A stretch of DNA of 64,000 nucleotides from contig JAFAWY010000140.1 in assembly GCA_019241525.1 (NCBI GenBank), positions 41,407 to 105,406 on the forward strand. The letters are read 5' to 3'. Source of the DNA: Pseudonocardiales bacterium (GTDB lineage Bacteria > Actinomycetota > Actinomycetes > Mycobacteriales > Pseudonocardiaceae). Below, piece by piece: positions 46,430 to 56,643 of this stretch. Each line of letters begins with the position of its first letter. Positions within the stretch are counted from its first letter, which is position 1. Position numbers and translations under genes: made by a program. The notes beneath the pieces are model-generated. The model worked only from the letters and a program-made list of their open reading frames with translations. It searched no databases and was not told where the DNA came from.

Positions 46430-48763
46430 GTGACCGGCCTGCTGGCACGGCCGGAGGCCGGCGAGAAGCCCGCGTCCCTGATCATGGTCTCCCGGATGCC
46501 CCGATGGTTGCGCCTGCACTGGCTGTTGGTGACGTTGCTCGCCATCGGCGCCTGCTTGCGGCTGCTTACCGTGCTGGCCTACCAGCCTGCGATCCTGTAC
46601 ATCGACTCGTTTAGCTACCTGGACAACGTCCACGAGCTGCGCCCCGACGGGCTGCGCCCGATTGGCTATGACCTGATCCTCAACGTCCTGCTTCCTCTCG
46701 GTGGTTTGCGCGGTGTAGCCGTGGTGCAGCACCTGATCGGGCTGGGCATGGCGGTGCTGATGTACCGGCTGCTGTCCCGCCACGGCGCCCGTCGCTGGCT
46801 GGCGGCGCTGGCCACGGCTCCGGTACTGCTCGATGCCTACCAGGTACAGATCGAGCACAACATCATGCCCGACGTCTGGTTCCAGGCCGTCCTCCTGGTG
46901 ATCATCTGGATGTTGACCTGGCGCGGATTGCCCAGCCCCTGGCACGCCGCCAGTGCCGGAGCGCTCATCGGCTTCGCGGTAATCGTGCGGTTGGTCGGCA
47001 TCGCCCTGCTCGTCCCGGCGGTCGCCTACCTGGTCGTTGCCGGATCGCTGTGGGCAAGCCGCACGGGCTGGCGGCGCATTGGGCTGCGTGCTGCGGCCAT
47101 GGCTGCGGCATTCGGGGTGGTGCTGGGCGGTTACGCCTGCTATTACCGGGCCACCATCGGCGTCTGGGGAATCAGCGGCGCCAGCGATGGCGTGCTCTAC
47201 GGCCGTGCCGCCGTGATCGCCGACTGTGACCGCATCCCGGCGGGAACGTCGGAGCGCGCTGTGTGCCCTATCGAGCCGCGCGACCAACGTTTTGGGGTCG
47301 ACTACTACGTCCACGACCTCGATTCACCAGCGCTGACCGTCGAGTTGCCGGCCGGCCAGTCGATGGATGCAATCGAGGCTTCCTTCGCTCGCCGGGTATT
47401 CGTCAACCAACCTTTCGATCTGGCATGGGCGATCAGCGAGGATTTCCTCAAGGGTTTTCGCCCGACTCGGGTCGATGATGTGAACGACGTCCCGGTCGAA
47501 CGCTGGTACTTCCAGCAGTCCTACCCGTATTGGGGAATCCAGTACCTGGTCGACGCGCGGGCCTTCGAGTTCGGTGGCGTCCCGATCAGCGTCAACCGGA
47601 CGGTGGCCGAGCTGTTGCGGGGATACCAGCTCACCGTTGGGTACACCCCCGGCCCTGTGCTCGGCCTAGGGCTGGTGATCGGGCTGCTTGGCGGGTTCGG
47701 GGTGGGAAACGCCCGCCGATCGGGTATCCGCGCGGCCAGCCTGCTGGTCTCCGGTTTCGGCGTCACCGTGCTGGTTACCGCGGCCGCCTTCGAGTTCTCC
47801 TGGCGTTACCAGCTGCCGGGATTGGTGCTGCTGCCGATGGCCGGCGCGCTGGGACTGACCGCCTTTACCGGACCGCTGCGCCGGCCTGGCCCGCGACGCA
47901 AGGTGAACCCGCCGATGCCGCTGTATCCCGATGCGGTGGACATCGCCACGGTGGATGCGTTCATCGCCTCGCAAGGTGACGTCTGCTTCGCGCCGGTGGT
48001 CGTGGTCATTGCTGCTTACAACGAGGAGGACGGCATCGGCGCGGTGCTCGCGTCGGTACCGCCGCTGAGCTGTGGCATGCCGGTAGACACCCTGGTGGTC
48101 GTCGACGGCGCCACCGATGGCACTGCAGAGGTGGCCCGTCGCTGCGGCGCCCGGGTCTGCGAGATGCCGGCGAACCGGGGGCAGGGTGGGGCGCTGCGGC
48201 TGGGCTACGGCGTGGCCCGGCTCGGTGGCGCCCGGTACATCGTCACCACCGACGCCGACGGCCAGTACGACCTGGCGGAGCTGCCGCTGCTGCTGCAACC
48301 GCTGATCGACGACGAGGCCGACTTCGTCACCGGATCGCGAGCCCTGGGCCGGCACGAGACATCCGACCCTGTCCGGCACCTCGGGGTGCACGTGTTCGCG
48401 TGGCTGGCCAGGACCCTGACCAGGCAGCCGCTAACCGACACCTCTTTCGGCTTCCGGGCAATGAAAGCCGAGGTCACCCAGACCGTCACGCTGACTCAAG
48501 CCCAATACCAGGCCTCTGAGCTGCTGCTCGGCGTGATCTCGCACGGCTACCGGGTGCTGGAGCAGCCGATGACGATGCTGGCCCGCACCGCTGGCAAGAC
48601 CAAGAAGGGCAACAACTTCATCTACGGGCTGCGCTACGCCCGGGTACTCGTGGGCACCTGGTTACGCGAGTCGCGAGCTCGCCGTCGGCGGGTCCGCTCG
48701 TACTCAGCGCCGAACACCAACCGATCCAGTAACGCGAATTTGAGCACGAACACCGGCAGGTAG
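46430..48763 (+). CDS. fusion of polytopic membrane protein (GT-C-like) and GT2 glycosyltransferase
   Basis: About 777 aa from GTG 46430. Residues about 25-500 hold around ten hydrophobic segments with an early SFSYLDN acidic loop, like integral-membrane polyprenyl-phosphate-sugar transferases. From about residue 500 a GT2 domain follows: VVVVIAAYNEEDGIGAVL, LVVVDGATDGTAEVA, and TDADGQYDLAEL (the DxD-type motif), closest to dolichyl-phosphate mannosyltransferase-like enzymes. One protein could thus both load a lipid carrier and use it. The start is uncertain: 46361 lies inside the epimerase gene and 46484 is another ATG. The last 43 codons are antisense to the GtrA gene. Confidence 0.82.
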   Translation: MTGLLARPEAGEKPASLIMVSRMPRWLRLHWLLVTLLAIGACLRLLTVLAYQPAILYIDSFSYLDNVHELRPDGLRPIGYDLILNVLLPLGGLRGVAVVQHLIGLGMAVLMYRLLSRHGARRWLAALATAPVLLDAYQVQIEHNIMPDVWFQAVLLVIIWMLTWRGLPSPWHAASAGALIGFAVIVRLVGIALLVPAVAYLVVAGSLWASRTGWRRIGLRAAAMAAAFGVVLGGYACYYRATIGVWGISGASDGVLYGRAAVIADCDRIPAGTSERAVCPIEPRDQRFGVDYYVHDLDSPALTVELPAGQSMDAIEASFARRVFVNQPFDLAWAISEDFLKGFRPTRVDDVNDVPVERWYFQQSYPYWGIQYLVDARAFEFGGVPISVNRTVAELLRGYQLTVGYTPGPVLGLGLVIGLLGGFGVGNARRSGIRAASLLVSGFGVTVLVTAAAFEFSWRYQLPGLVLLPMAGALGLTAFTGPLRRPGPRRKVNPPMPLYPDAVDIATVDAFIASQGDVCFAPVVVVIAAYNEEDGIGAVLASVPPLSCGMPVDTLVVVDGATDGTAEVARRCGARVCEMPANRGQGGALRLGYGVARLGGARYIVTTDADGQYDLAELPLLLQPLIDDEADFVTGSRALGRHETSDPVRHLGVHVFAWLARTLTRQPLTDTSFGFRAMKAEVTQTVTLTQAQYQASELLLGVISHGYRVLEQPMTMLARTAGKTKKGNNFIYGLRYARVLVGTWLRESRARRRRVRSYSAPNTNRSSNANLSTNTGR

Positions 48764-49137
48764 CTCAGGCCGTAGACGACCGCGATAACAGCGGTCCGCA
48801 ACACGTGGTCGGCGATCGTGTTGCCGAGCAACCGATCGACGCAGGTGGTGATGCCCACCGCCACCAAGCCGCTGAAGCTGATCACTGCCAGGTAGGGCAC
48901 CAGTTCGCGGCGCATTCCCACCGGTCCGGTAAGCCGCCATGTCCAGAACCGGTGGATGAGGAAATTCGGCACCGCCCCGGCGACAAAGGCCACCGCCCCG
49001 GACACCACGGCCGAAGCGTCGAGCACGCCGAACAGCAGGACCAACGTCAGCTGGCTACACGCCGTGGAGACCACCGTGCCCGCGGCGAACCGGGTGAACA
49101 ACCGGGCCAGCCGGGATTGGACGAGCTGTCGGGGCAC
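48634..49137 (-). CDS. GtrA-family membrane protein
   Basis: 167 aa from GTG 49137 (GAGG 5 nt upstream); an ATG at 49197 or GTG at 49260 would lengthen it with unconserved residues. Four membrane segments. FTRFAAGTVVSTACSQL and the central VSGAVAFVAGAVPNFLIHRFWTWR are the GtrA signature. GtrA proteins are thought to move polyprenyl-linked sugars across the membrane, which fits between a polyprenyl-type GT and SqdB. Its 3' end overlaps the fusion gene by 130 bp on the other strand. Confidence 0.84.
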   Translation of the reverse strand: MPRQLVQSRLARLFTRFAAGTVVSTACSQLTLVLLFGVLDASAVVSGAVAFVAGAVPNFLIHRFWTWRLTGPVGMRRELVPYLAVISFSGLVAVGITTCVDRLLGNTIADHVLRTAVIAVVYGLSYLPVFVLKFALLDRLVFGAEYERTRRRRARDSRNQVPTSTRA

Positions 49138-49204
49138 GGCCTCATCTTCGCAGACGCCTCCTGCTACCTGGTGGTGTTTGGTGTTGTTCGCGGTCATCTG
49201 ATAG

Positions 49205-50422
<1,218 letters not shown>

Positions 50423-50424
50423 AT

Positions 50425-50485
50425 CCGGCATGGAGACATCTCGGGCTTTGCCTGCCCTTGGGCCCCGATATGTCTGCATGACGGG
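50425..50485. terminator. imperfect inverted repeat between convergent sqdB-like gene and glgM (motif copy B)
   Basis: CATGGAGACATCTCGGG (50429-50445) pairs with CCCGATATGTCTGCATG (50464-50480), 15 of 17 bases. It sits between two convergent genes and can act as a bidirectional terminator. The arms are two copies of a motif found also at 39416-39443 and 54632-54653. Confidence 0.65.
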
Positions 50486-50498
50486 TCAGAAAGCAGGC

Positions 50499-51665
50499 TC
50501 AGAGGGCGGGGACGGCGAGCAGTTGGTGGTAGAGCGCTACGGTGCGGTCGGCTACCGCGGACCAGGAGAACTCCATGATGGCGCGGGCCCGGCCGGCTTG
50601 GCCCATCGCGGCGACGCGGTGCGGATCTGCCAGTAACTCGTTGACGGACTGGGCCAGCCCTTGCTGGAACGCGTCGGGGTTGTGCTCGTCGTAGGGCACC
50701 AGCAGACCGGTGACGCCGTCATCGACCACCTCCGGGATGCCCCCTACCGCGGAGGCGACCACAGCGGTGCCGCAGGCCATCGCCTCCAGATTCACGATGC
50801 CCAGCGGTTCGTACACCGACGGGCAAATGAACACGCTGGCGGCCGACAGCACTTGCCGGATGTCCTCGATGGGCAGCATGTCCGGCACCCAGATCACCCC
50901 GGGCCTGGCCGCGGACAGCTCCGCCACAGCCGCGCGAGCCTCGGCTTCGATCTCCGAGGTGTCCGGTGCGCCAGCGCACAGCAGCAATTGCGCCCCGTGG
51001 TCGATGTGGTGGGCCGCCGCGATCAGGTGGCCGACTCCCTTCTGGCGCGTGATCCGACCCACGAAAGCCACGATCGGCCGTGCCGGGTCAACCCCGAACC
51101 GGCACAGCGCGTCGGTGTCCGAGACCGGGCGGTAAATGTCGGCGTCGATGCCATTGCGCACCACGTGAACCCGTTCCGGGTGCACGGTGGGGTAGCAGTC
51201 CAATACATCGGCGCGCATGCCTTCGGATACCGCGATGATCGCGTCGGCATGCTCGTAGGCGGTGCGTTCCACCCAGGAAGACACCCGGTAGCCACCGCCG
51301 AGCTGCTCGGCCTTCCACGGTCTGCGGGGCTCCAACGAGTGTGCCGTGATCACATGCGGGACTCCACGGAGAAGGTGCGCCAGGTGGCCGCCCATGTTGG
51401 CGTACCAGGTATGCGAGTGGACGACATCCACATCACCCAGCGCGTCAGCCATGTCCAAGTCCACGGACAAGGTCTGCAGCGCCTGGTTGGCGGTCGCCAG
51501 CGTGGGCGTCACGGTGTGGTTGTGCGCCAGCGGGCGGGGCGAGCCGAAGCAATGCACCTCGACGTCACACTGCTTGCGCAGCTCGGGCACCAGGTTCCCG
51601 ACGTGCACGCCGGCGCCGCCGTACACCTCGGGCGGGTATTCCCGGGTCAGGAGTCCGATCCGCAC
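50499..51665 (-). CDS. glgM: GlgM, alpha-maltose-1-phosphate synthase (GT4, annotated glgA in mycobacteria)
   Basis: 388 aa. GT-B fold: LTREYPPEVYGGAGVHVGNLVPEL at the N-terminus, IAVSEGMRADVL, FVGRITRQKGVGHLI, and the donor-site PSVYEPLGIVNLEAMACGTAVV near residue 300. It joins ADP-glucose from GlgC to glucose-1-phosphate to give maltose-1-phosphate for GlgE. GTG start with TAGCGT (minus strand, 51674-51679) 8 nt away, apparently leaderless. Divergent from glgC. Confidence 0.93.
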   Translation of the reverse strand: MRIGLLTREYPPEVYGGAGVHVGNLVPELRKQCDVEVHCFGSPRPLAHNHTVTPTLATANQALQTLSVDLDMADALGDVDVVHSHTWYANMGGHLAHLLRGVPHVITAHSLEPRRPWKAEQLGGGYRVSSWVERTAYEHADAIIAVSEGMRADVLDCYPTVHPERVHVVRNGIDADIYRPVSDTDALCRFGVDPARPIVAFVGRITRQKGVGHLIAAAHHIDHGAQLLLCAGAPDTSEIEAEARAAVAELSAARPGVIWVPDMLPIEDIRQVLSAASVFICPSVYEPLGIVNLEAMACGTAVVASAVGGIPEVVDDGVTGLLVPYDEHNPDAFQQGLAQSVNELLADPHRVAAMGQAGRARAIMEFSWSAVADRTVALYHQLLAVPAL

Positions 51666-51673
51666 GCCAAGTC

Positions 51674-51779
51674 ACGCTAGCGTCCTTACCGGCGGCGGTC
51701 CCCACCTGCCCTCACCAGTGAACATTCGATGACTGGCGGCGGGACTCACATGGCTTGCTAGTGCAACCGGCGCTAGGGT
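51674..51779. promoter_or_regulatory. divergent glgM/glgC promoter region with two leaderless -10 boxes
   Basis: TAGCGT on the minus strand (51674-51679) lies 8 nt before the glgM GTG; TAGGGT on the plus strand (51774-51779) lies 8 nt before the glgC GTG. Neither start has a Shine-Dalgarno. The matched geometry suggests co-regulation of the two steps. Confidence 0.5.
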
Positions 51780-51787
51780 GACCAATC

Positions 51788-53005
51788 GTGAAGGGACAGC
51801 CGCACGTGCTGGGCATCGTGCTTGCGGGCGGTGAGGGAAAGCGGTTGTGGCCGTTAACTGCGGACCGGGCCAAGCCGGCAGTTCCGTTTGGTGGCAACTA
51901 TCGGCTCATCGATTTTGTTCTGTCCAATCTGGTCAATGCCGGTTATATCCGAATTTGCGTGCTCACCCAATACAAGTCGCACTCATTGGATCGGCACATC
52001 ACGACGACATGGCGGTTGTCGTCGTTGCTGGGGCAATACATCACCCCGGTGCCTGCGCAGCAGCGTCTCGGCCCGCGGTGGTACACCGGCAGCGCTGACG
52101 CGATCTTTCAGTCGCTCAACCTGGTATATGACGAGGCACCCGAATACATCGTCGTCTTCGGAGCCGACCACGTGTACCGGATGGACCCGTCGCAGATGGT
52201 GGAGCAGCACATTGCCACCGGCTCAGGAGTCACCGTCGCCGGGATCCGGGTGCCCCGCGAGCAGGCCAGCGCGTTTGGCTGTATCGGCGCGGATGCCTCA
52301 GGCCGGATTACCGAGTTCCTCGAGAAGCCGGTGCACCCCCCTGGTACGCCAGACGATCCCGACATGGCGTTCGCGTCGATGGGCAACTATGTCTTCACGA
52401 CCAAGCTGCTGATCTCGGCACTCCGCGCCGATGCCGCTAACCAGGATTCCGATCATGACATGGGCGGTGACGTGATCCCGATGCTGGTGGACGCGGGCGA
52501 AGCGGCGGTGTACGACTTCGCCGACAACGTGGTGCCCGGCGCGACGGATCGGGACCGCGGCTACTGGCGCGACGTAGGCACTCTGGACACCTACTACGAC
52601 GCGCACATGGACTTGGTATCCGTGCATCCGATTTTCAATCTGTACAACCAGGCATGGCCGATCCGCACCGCGGTACCCCCGCTGCCGCCGGCCAAGTTCG
52701 TCCAGGGCGGTACGGCGCAGGAATCGATCGTCGGAGCCGGCTCGATCATTTCAGCGGCGCACGTGACCAACTCGGTGCTGTCCAGTGACGTGGTAGTCGA
52801 GGCCGGTTCTTATGTCGAGGGCAGCGTGCTGATGCCTGGCGTCCGGGTCGGCAAAGGCGCCGTGGTACGCCGGGCAATCCTGGACAAGAACGTGCTCATT
52901 CCCGATGGCGCGCAGGTCGGGGTGGACCCAGAGTTAGATCGCGAGCGGTACACGGTCAGCGGCGGTGATGTGGTCGTGCTGGGCAAGGGAGCCCATGCGG
53001 AATAA
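51788..53005 (+). CDS. glgC: glucose-1-phosphate adenylyltransferase GlgC
   Basis: 405 aa. [39 protein letters not shown] is the nucleotide/allosteric N-terminus; [17 protein letters not shown] block ([15 protein letters not shown]) near residue 120 and EFLEKP near 175 form the active site; the C-terminal third is a beta-helix with [23 protein letters not shown]. Makes ADP-glucose from glucose-1-phosphate and ATP for GlgM. Divergent from glgM. Overlaps the DUF998 gene by 11 bp. Confidence 0.95.
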   Translation: MKGQPHVLGIVLAGGEGKRLWPLTADRAKPAVPFGGNYRLIDFVLSNLVNAGYIRICVLTQYKSHSLDRHITTTWRLSSLLGQYITPVPAQQRLGPRWYTGSADAIFQSLNLVYDEAPEYIVVFGADHVYRMDPSQMVEQHIATGSGVTVAGIRVPREQASAFGCIGADASGRITEFLEKPVHPPGTPDDPDMAFASMGNYVFTTKLLISALRADAANQDSDHDMGGDVIPMLVDAGEAAVYDFADNVVPGATDRDRGYWRDVGTLDTYYDAHMDLVSVHPIFNLYNQAWPIRTAVPPLPPAKFVQGGTAQESIVGAGSIISAAHVTNSVLSSDVVVEAGSYVEGSVLMPGVRVGKGAVVRRAILDKNVLIPDGAQVGVDPELDRERYTVSGGDVVVLGKGAHAE

Positions 53006-53591
53006 CCGGCCTGCCTGGTGGGCGGTGGTGTCTTCGGCGTGCGCTCCGGTGTTACTGGTCGGTGGTTGGCAACTCGCCGCGGCGCGTCAGCCCGGCGGTT
53101 TCGACCCGATACGCGAGACGATCAGTGCCCTGGCGTCCCGCGGCGCCACTGATCGCTGGATCATGACATCAGCTCTGGCCGGAGTCGGCGTCTGCCACAT
53201 GATCACTGCTGCGGGGCTCGCCCCAGCAGCAGTGACCGGTCGGGCATTGCTGGCCACTGGTGGGGCGGCCACCGTCGTGCTTGCTGCACTCCCGCTGCCG
53301 GGCACCGGCGATTCGGCTGAGCATGTCGCAGCCGCAGCCGTTGCTCTTTCCGTGCTGTCGCTGTGGCCCGCGATGGCGTGGCAAGGCGGTGGCCAGCCCA
53401 GACCCGGCGTCTGGGCGTTCGCGGCGACCTGGCTGCTCGGGCTGCTGGGCTGGTTCGGCGTCGAATACCTCAGCGGAAGTGCACGGCTAGGCCTGTCCGA
53501 GCGGATCCTCACCGCAGCGCAGGTGCTGTGGCCACTCGCGGCCGTGCTGTTGATGCGCCGGGGCCAGGCGCCTACCCCGAGCACATCGTGA
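52995..53591 (+). CDS. DUF998-family integral membrane protein
   Basis: 198 aa with six hydrophobic segments. [26 protein letters not shown] after the first segment is the family hallmark. Function unknown. ATG 52995 overlaps the 3' end of glgC by 11 bp, so it is probably co-transcribed. An internal in-frame start at 52965 would overlap more and is less likely. Confidence 0.8.
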   Translation: MRNNRPAWWAVVSSACAPVLLVGGWQLAAARQPGGFDPIRETISALASRGATDRWIMTSALAGVGVCHMITAAGLAPAAVTGRALLATGGAATVVLAALPLPGTGDSAEHVAAAAVALSVLSLWPAMAWQGGGQPRPGVWAFAATWLLGLLGWFGVEYLSGSARLGLSERILTAAQVLWPLAAVLLMRRGQAPTPSTS

Positions 53592-53661
53592 TCGGTAGAC
53601 CAGAATGACCGGGTAAGCGGTAGGCGATGGCTGGGCCGCACCTACTTCCGGGAGATCATTG

Positions 53662-54576
53662 ATGGCAGTGCCGAATACGGCAGAGCCGAGCGAGGCGGCC
53701 GAACAGCGGCCGGCCAGCTCGCTTACCGACGCTATCGTCGGCTACTACGACCAGACCTGGCTGGACTACCGGCTGCTGTGGCTCAACCCGGACAACCTTG
53801 CTGTCCATTTTGGTTACGCCGACGAGAACACTCGGAGCCATACCGACGCGCTGAAGAACATGAACCGCGTCTTGGCGGATCGGGTCCAGGTCAAGGCCGG
53901 TGACCGAATACTCGATGCCGGGTGTGGCGTTGGCGGCAGCGCCCTGTGGTTGGCCAAGGAGCGCCGGGCTGAAGTCGTGGGGATCACCTTGGCGGCCCGG
54001 CAGGTGCAGAAGGCGCGTAGTTACGCCGCCCGGCGCAACCTGACCCACCGGGTCCACTTCGAGGTGGCCGACTTCACGGCGACGCCCTTCCCCGATGCGA
54101 GTTTCGACGTCGTATGGGCTGTGGAAAGCCTGTGCCATGCAGCCGACAAAGCCGCCTTCTACCAGGAGGCTGCTCGAGTGCTGCGGCCCGGCGGGCGGGT
54201 TGTCGTCGCCGATTTCGTCCGGTCCGGGCGCCCGCTGGATCCGACCGGCGAGCGACTGCTGCACGAGTGGCTCACCGGATGGGCCGTTCCGGACATCGAC
54301 ACTCCGAGCGAACACACCGAGCACCTGGCTGCGGCTGGTTTCGTCGATGCCCGGCTGGACGATGTGACCGCGCATACCCGCCCATCGTTACGCCGGCTGT
54401 ATCGCATGGCGTACTGGACTTATCCACTGGCCCTGTACGGCTACGTCAAGGGTGTCCGCTCGGCTGTCCAGCACGGCAATGTGATCGCCTCGATACGCCA
54501 GTACCAGGCGCTGCGCCACGGTGCCTGGTTCTACAGCATTCTCTCCGCCACCAGGCCGGCCATTCCCGACATGTAG
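53662..54576 (+). CDS. class I SAM methyltransferase (sterol/tocopherol C-methyltransferase-like)
   Basis: 304 aa. An N-terminal segment (YYDQTWLDYRLLWLNPDNLAVHFGY) precedes motif I ILDAGCGVGGSALWLA near residue 90; VVWAVESLCHAADKAAFYQEAARVLRPGG follows. This group includes tocopherol and geranyl-diphosphate methyltransferase-like enzymes with hydrophobic substrates; the acceptor is unknown. ATG 53662 has GGGAGA 7 nt upstream. Confidence 0.85.
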   Translation: MAVPNTAEPSEAAEQRPASSLTDAIVGYYDQTWLDYRLLWLNPDNLAVHFGYADENTRSHTDALKNMNRVLADRVQVKAGDRILDAGCGVGGSALWLAKERRAEVVGITLAARQVQKARSYAARRNLTHRVHFEVADFTATPFPDASFDVVWAVESLCHAADKAAFYQEAARVLRPGGRVVVADFVRSGRPLDPTGERLLHEWLTGWAVPDIDTPSEHTEHLAAAGFVDARLDDVTAHTRPSLRRLYRMAYWTYPLALYGYVKGVRSAVQHGNVIASIRQYQALRHGAWFYSILSATRPAIPDM

Positions 54577-54623
54577 GCATCACCGGCTTTCCGAGCCCCT
54601 CAGGCGCGCCCCTCACGAGCGCC

Positions 54624-55304
54624 CTAGTGAGCCGGATATGTCTCCATGCCGCGGTCGATACGCAGGGCGAGGAGAAGGCCGTCGCCGAGTGGCAACAGCA
54701 GGGGGAGGAGGTTGTCGTCGTCGCGGATCATGGTGCCGACGGCGCGTAGGGCGGCAGCCGAGGGATCCCGAGGCACTGGGTCATCGCCTCTGCAATGAGC
54801 CAACGCGTTGTGGAACGCGATGACCCCGCCGGGACGCAACAACCGCACGCCGGCTTCCAGGTAGAGGGGATACTCCGGGCCGGCCGCGTCGACGAACACC
54901 AGGTCGTATCCACCGTCGGTGAGCCGGGGCAGTACGTCCAAGGCTTGCCCCATGATCAACCGGTAGCGCGACGGTGGGAAGCCGGCTTCGGTGAACGCCT
55001 GCCGGGCAACCCGCTGATGCTCGGGTTCGATATCGATGGAGGTCAGCACACCGTTGGAGGCCATCCCACGGAGCAGGCACAGGCCGCTGGATCCCGCGCC
55101 GGTACCGAGCTCGACGACGGCCCGTGCCGCCAGCGCGCCGGCCAGAAATCGCAGTGCGGCACCGCTGCCCGGACCGACCGGCAGGCAGCCCAGCTCCTGA
55201 CCCCGCTCGCGCGCTGCGGCCAGTGCCTCGTCCTCGGTGACGAAGCTGTCGATGTAATCGTGGTAATCGCGGTAGTCGTGCACCGTGATGCCGGTGGACC
55301 TCAC
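54624..55304 (-). CDS. O-methyltransferase (Rv1220c-like, family 3)
   Basis: 226 aa. VVELGTGAGSSGLCLLRGM is motif I; LTSIDIEPEHQRVARQAF and DLVFVDAAGPEYPLYLEAGVRLLRPGGVIAFHNAL complete the catechol-OMT-like family 3 pattern. Substrate unknown. It is divergent from sigE exactly as Rv1220c is in M. tuberculosis. Its last codons and stop contain a copy of the dispersed repeat (54632-54653), so the C-terminal METYPAH is repeat-encoded. Confidence 0.88.
   Translation of the reverse strand: MRSTGITVHDYRDYHDYIDSFVTEDEALAAARERGQELGCLPVGPGSGAALRFLAGALAARAVVELGTGAGSSGLCLLRGMASNGVLTSIDIEPEHQRVARQAFTEAGFPPSRYRLIMGQALDVLPRLTDGGYDLVFVDAAGPEYPLYLEAGVRLLRPGGVIAFHNALAHCRGDDPVPRDPSAAALRAVGTMIRDDDNLLPLLLPLGDGLLLALRIDRGMETYPAH
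54632..54653. repeat. dispersed ATATGTCTCCATGCCG motif, copy C
   Basis: CCGGATATGTCTCCATGCCG inside the 3' end of the O-methyltransferase gene; matches copies at 39416-39443 and 50425-50485. Confidence 0.55.
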
Positions 55305-55500
55305 GTTGCGTAGGGTAGCGTCGGCACCGGTCCCGTCTGGGTGGCGCCGCGCCGGTCAGAGGCGCTGCCGTCCTGAGGTCGGCCCACTCTCAGAATCTTC
55401 TTACCCGGTGCTTACTTGGGGCACACGCGGACCGGGCATCATGAAACATCGACGCCCACCCGGGTGTTGCAGTACCTGTTCGTGACCCTTGTGTCAGCTG

Positions 55501-56157
55501 ATGATTCGTCGACTATTCCGGAGGTCGGAGACTCCCCCGATGGCCATCCAGATCCCCTTTCGCGACCCCGCCGCTGCCCCGCAGGCCATCTCCAGTGTCC
55601 GGCCAGATGATGAACCTGGTGATGAGAACGATGGGGCTCGTGCAGCGTGGGTACCGCCTTCCTGGGACCAGGTAGTCAGGGAGCACGCCGATCGGGTTTA
55701 CCGGTTGGCTTACCGCCTGTCCGGTAACCCGCACGATGCCGAAGACCTCACCCAAGAGACCTTCATCCGGGTGTTCCGCAGCCTGGGTTCCTACAAGCCA
55801 GGTACGTTCGAGGGTTGGCTGCACCGGATTACGACCAACCTGTTCCTGGACATGGTGAGGCGGCGGGCCCGGCTGCGGATGGAGGGTCTCCCCGAGGACA
55901 CCGACCGGCTGGCGGGGGATGGGTTGAGCCCGGAGCAGGTGTATGCCGCAACCCATCTAGATCCGGATTTGCAGCAGGCGCTGGACGACCTCGCTCCGGA
56001 ATTCCGTGCCGCTGTCGTACTCTGTGATGTGGAAGGCCTGTCGTACGAAGAGATCGGTGCCACCCTCGGGGTGAAGCTCGGGACCGTGCGCAGCCGGATT
56101 CACCGTGGCAGGCAGGCACTCAAGGCGGCGCTGGAACGGCGGCGCGTCGGCGCTTGA
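55501..56157 (+). CDS. sigE: ECF sigma factor SigE
   Basis: About 218 aa. Region 2 is [68 protein letters not shown]; region 4 is [45 protein letters not shown]. Both are very close to mycobacterial SigE. It directs envelope-stress transcription and is held by the downstream RseA. The start is uncertain: TTG 55489, ATG 55501 and ATG 55540 are all in frame and none has a clear ribosome site; mycobacterial sigE also uses several starts. Confidence 0.92.
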   Translation: MIRRLFRRSETPPMAIQIPFRDPAAAPQAISSVRPDDEPGDENDGARAAWVPPSWDQVVREHADRVYRLAYRLSGNPHDAEDLTQETFIRVFRSLGSYKPGTFEGWLHRITTNLFLDMVRRRARLRMEGLPEDTDRLAGDGLSPEQVYAATHLDPDLQQALDDLAPEFRAAVVLCDVEGLSYEEIGATLGVKLGTVRSRIHRGRQALKAALERRRVGA

Positions 56158-56181
56158 GTCATGGTCGAGGAGGGAGGTTGG

Positions 56182-56604
56182 ATGACAGACCTGCGCGGCC
56201 GTAGTTTTTCCGATCTCATAGCCGGCCTCAACGCAGGGCAGCACCTGGCCGTCGACGCGCTGGTTGCGTTCGTCGACGGAGAGCTTGCCCCCGGTGCATA
56301 TGATCGTGCTGCTGCGCATATCACCGGGTGCCAGTCGTGCGCCGCGGAGATTGCAGCGCAGCGTCAGGCGAGGAGCGTCGTGCGGTCGGCATATTGTCCG
56401 TCAGCTCCAGCCGACTTGCTCGCCGCCTTGCGTGATATCCCGCATACCGCTGAGCTGCCTGGACCTCCGGCAGGGCTGGCGGTCACGGAGGAAGGCGTCG
56501 TGGTGCAGGGCGGCGATCCGGATCGACTGCCTACCGGGTCGCTGGGCGGAGGCCCGCGCTGGGGTACCGGCCCCTCTGTACTTAGTCGTTGGATTGGGTG
56601 GTAA
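56182..56604 (+). CDS. rseA: anti-sigma-E factor RseA (zinc-associated)
   Basis: 140 aa from ATG 56182, with AGGGAGG 5 nt upstream; an ATG at 56161 is less well placed. LAVDALVAFVDGELAPGAYDRAAAHITGCQSCAAEI contains the ZAS motif H-x3-C-x2-C. The remainder is Gly/Pro-rich with no membrane segment, so it is a soluble anti-sigma factor like Rv1222. It binds SigE, encoded 24 bp upstream. Confidence 0.88.
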   Translation: MTDLRGRSFSDLIAGLNAGQHLAVDALVAFVDGELAPGAYDRAAAHITGCQSCAAEIAAQRQARSVVRSAYCPSAPADLLAALRDIPHTAELPGPPAGLAVTEEGVVVQGGDPDRLPTGSLGGGPRWGTGPSVLSRWIGW

Positions 56605-56643
56605 CACCGCTACGCACACTTCACCGCGCTGTGGGCACACTGG

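Noticed and set aside
46280..47314. 344-codon minus-strand frame
   Set aside because: Shadow of the epimerase and membrane GT; repetitive Gln/His composition, no domain.
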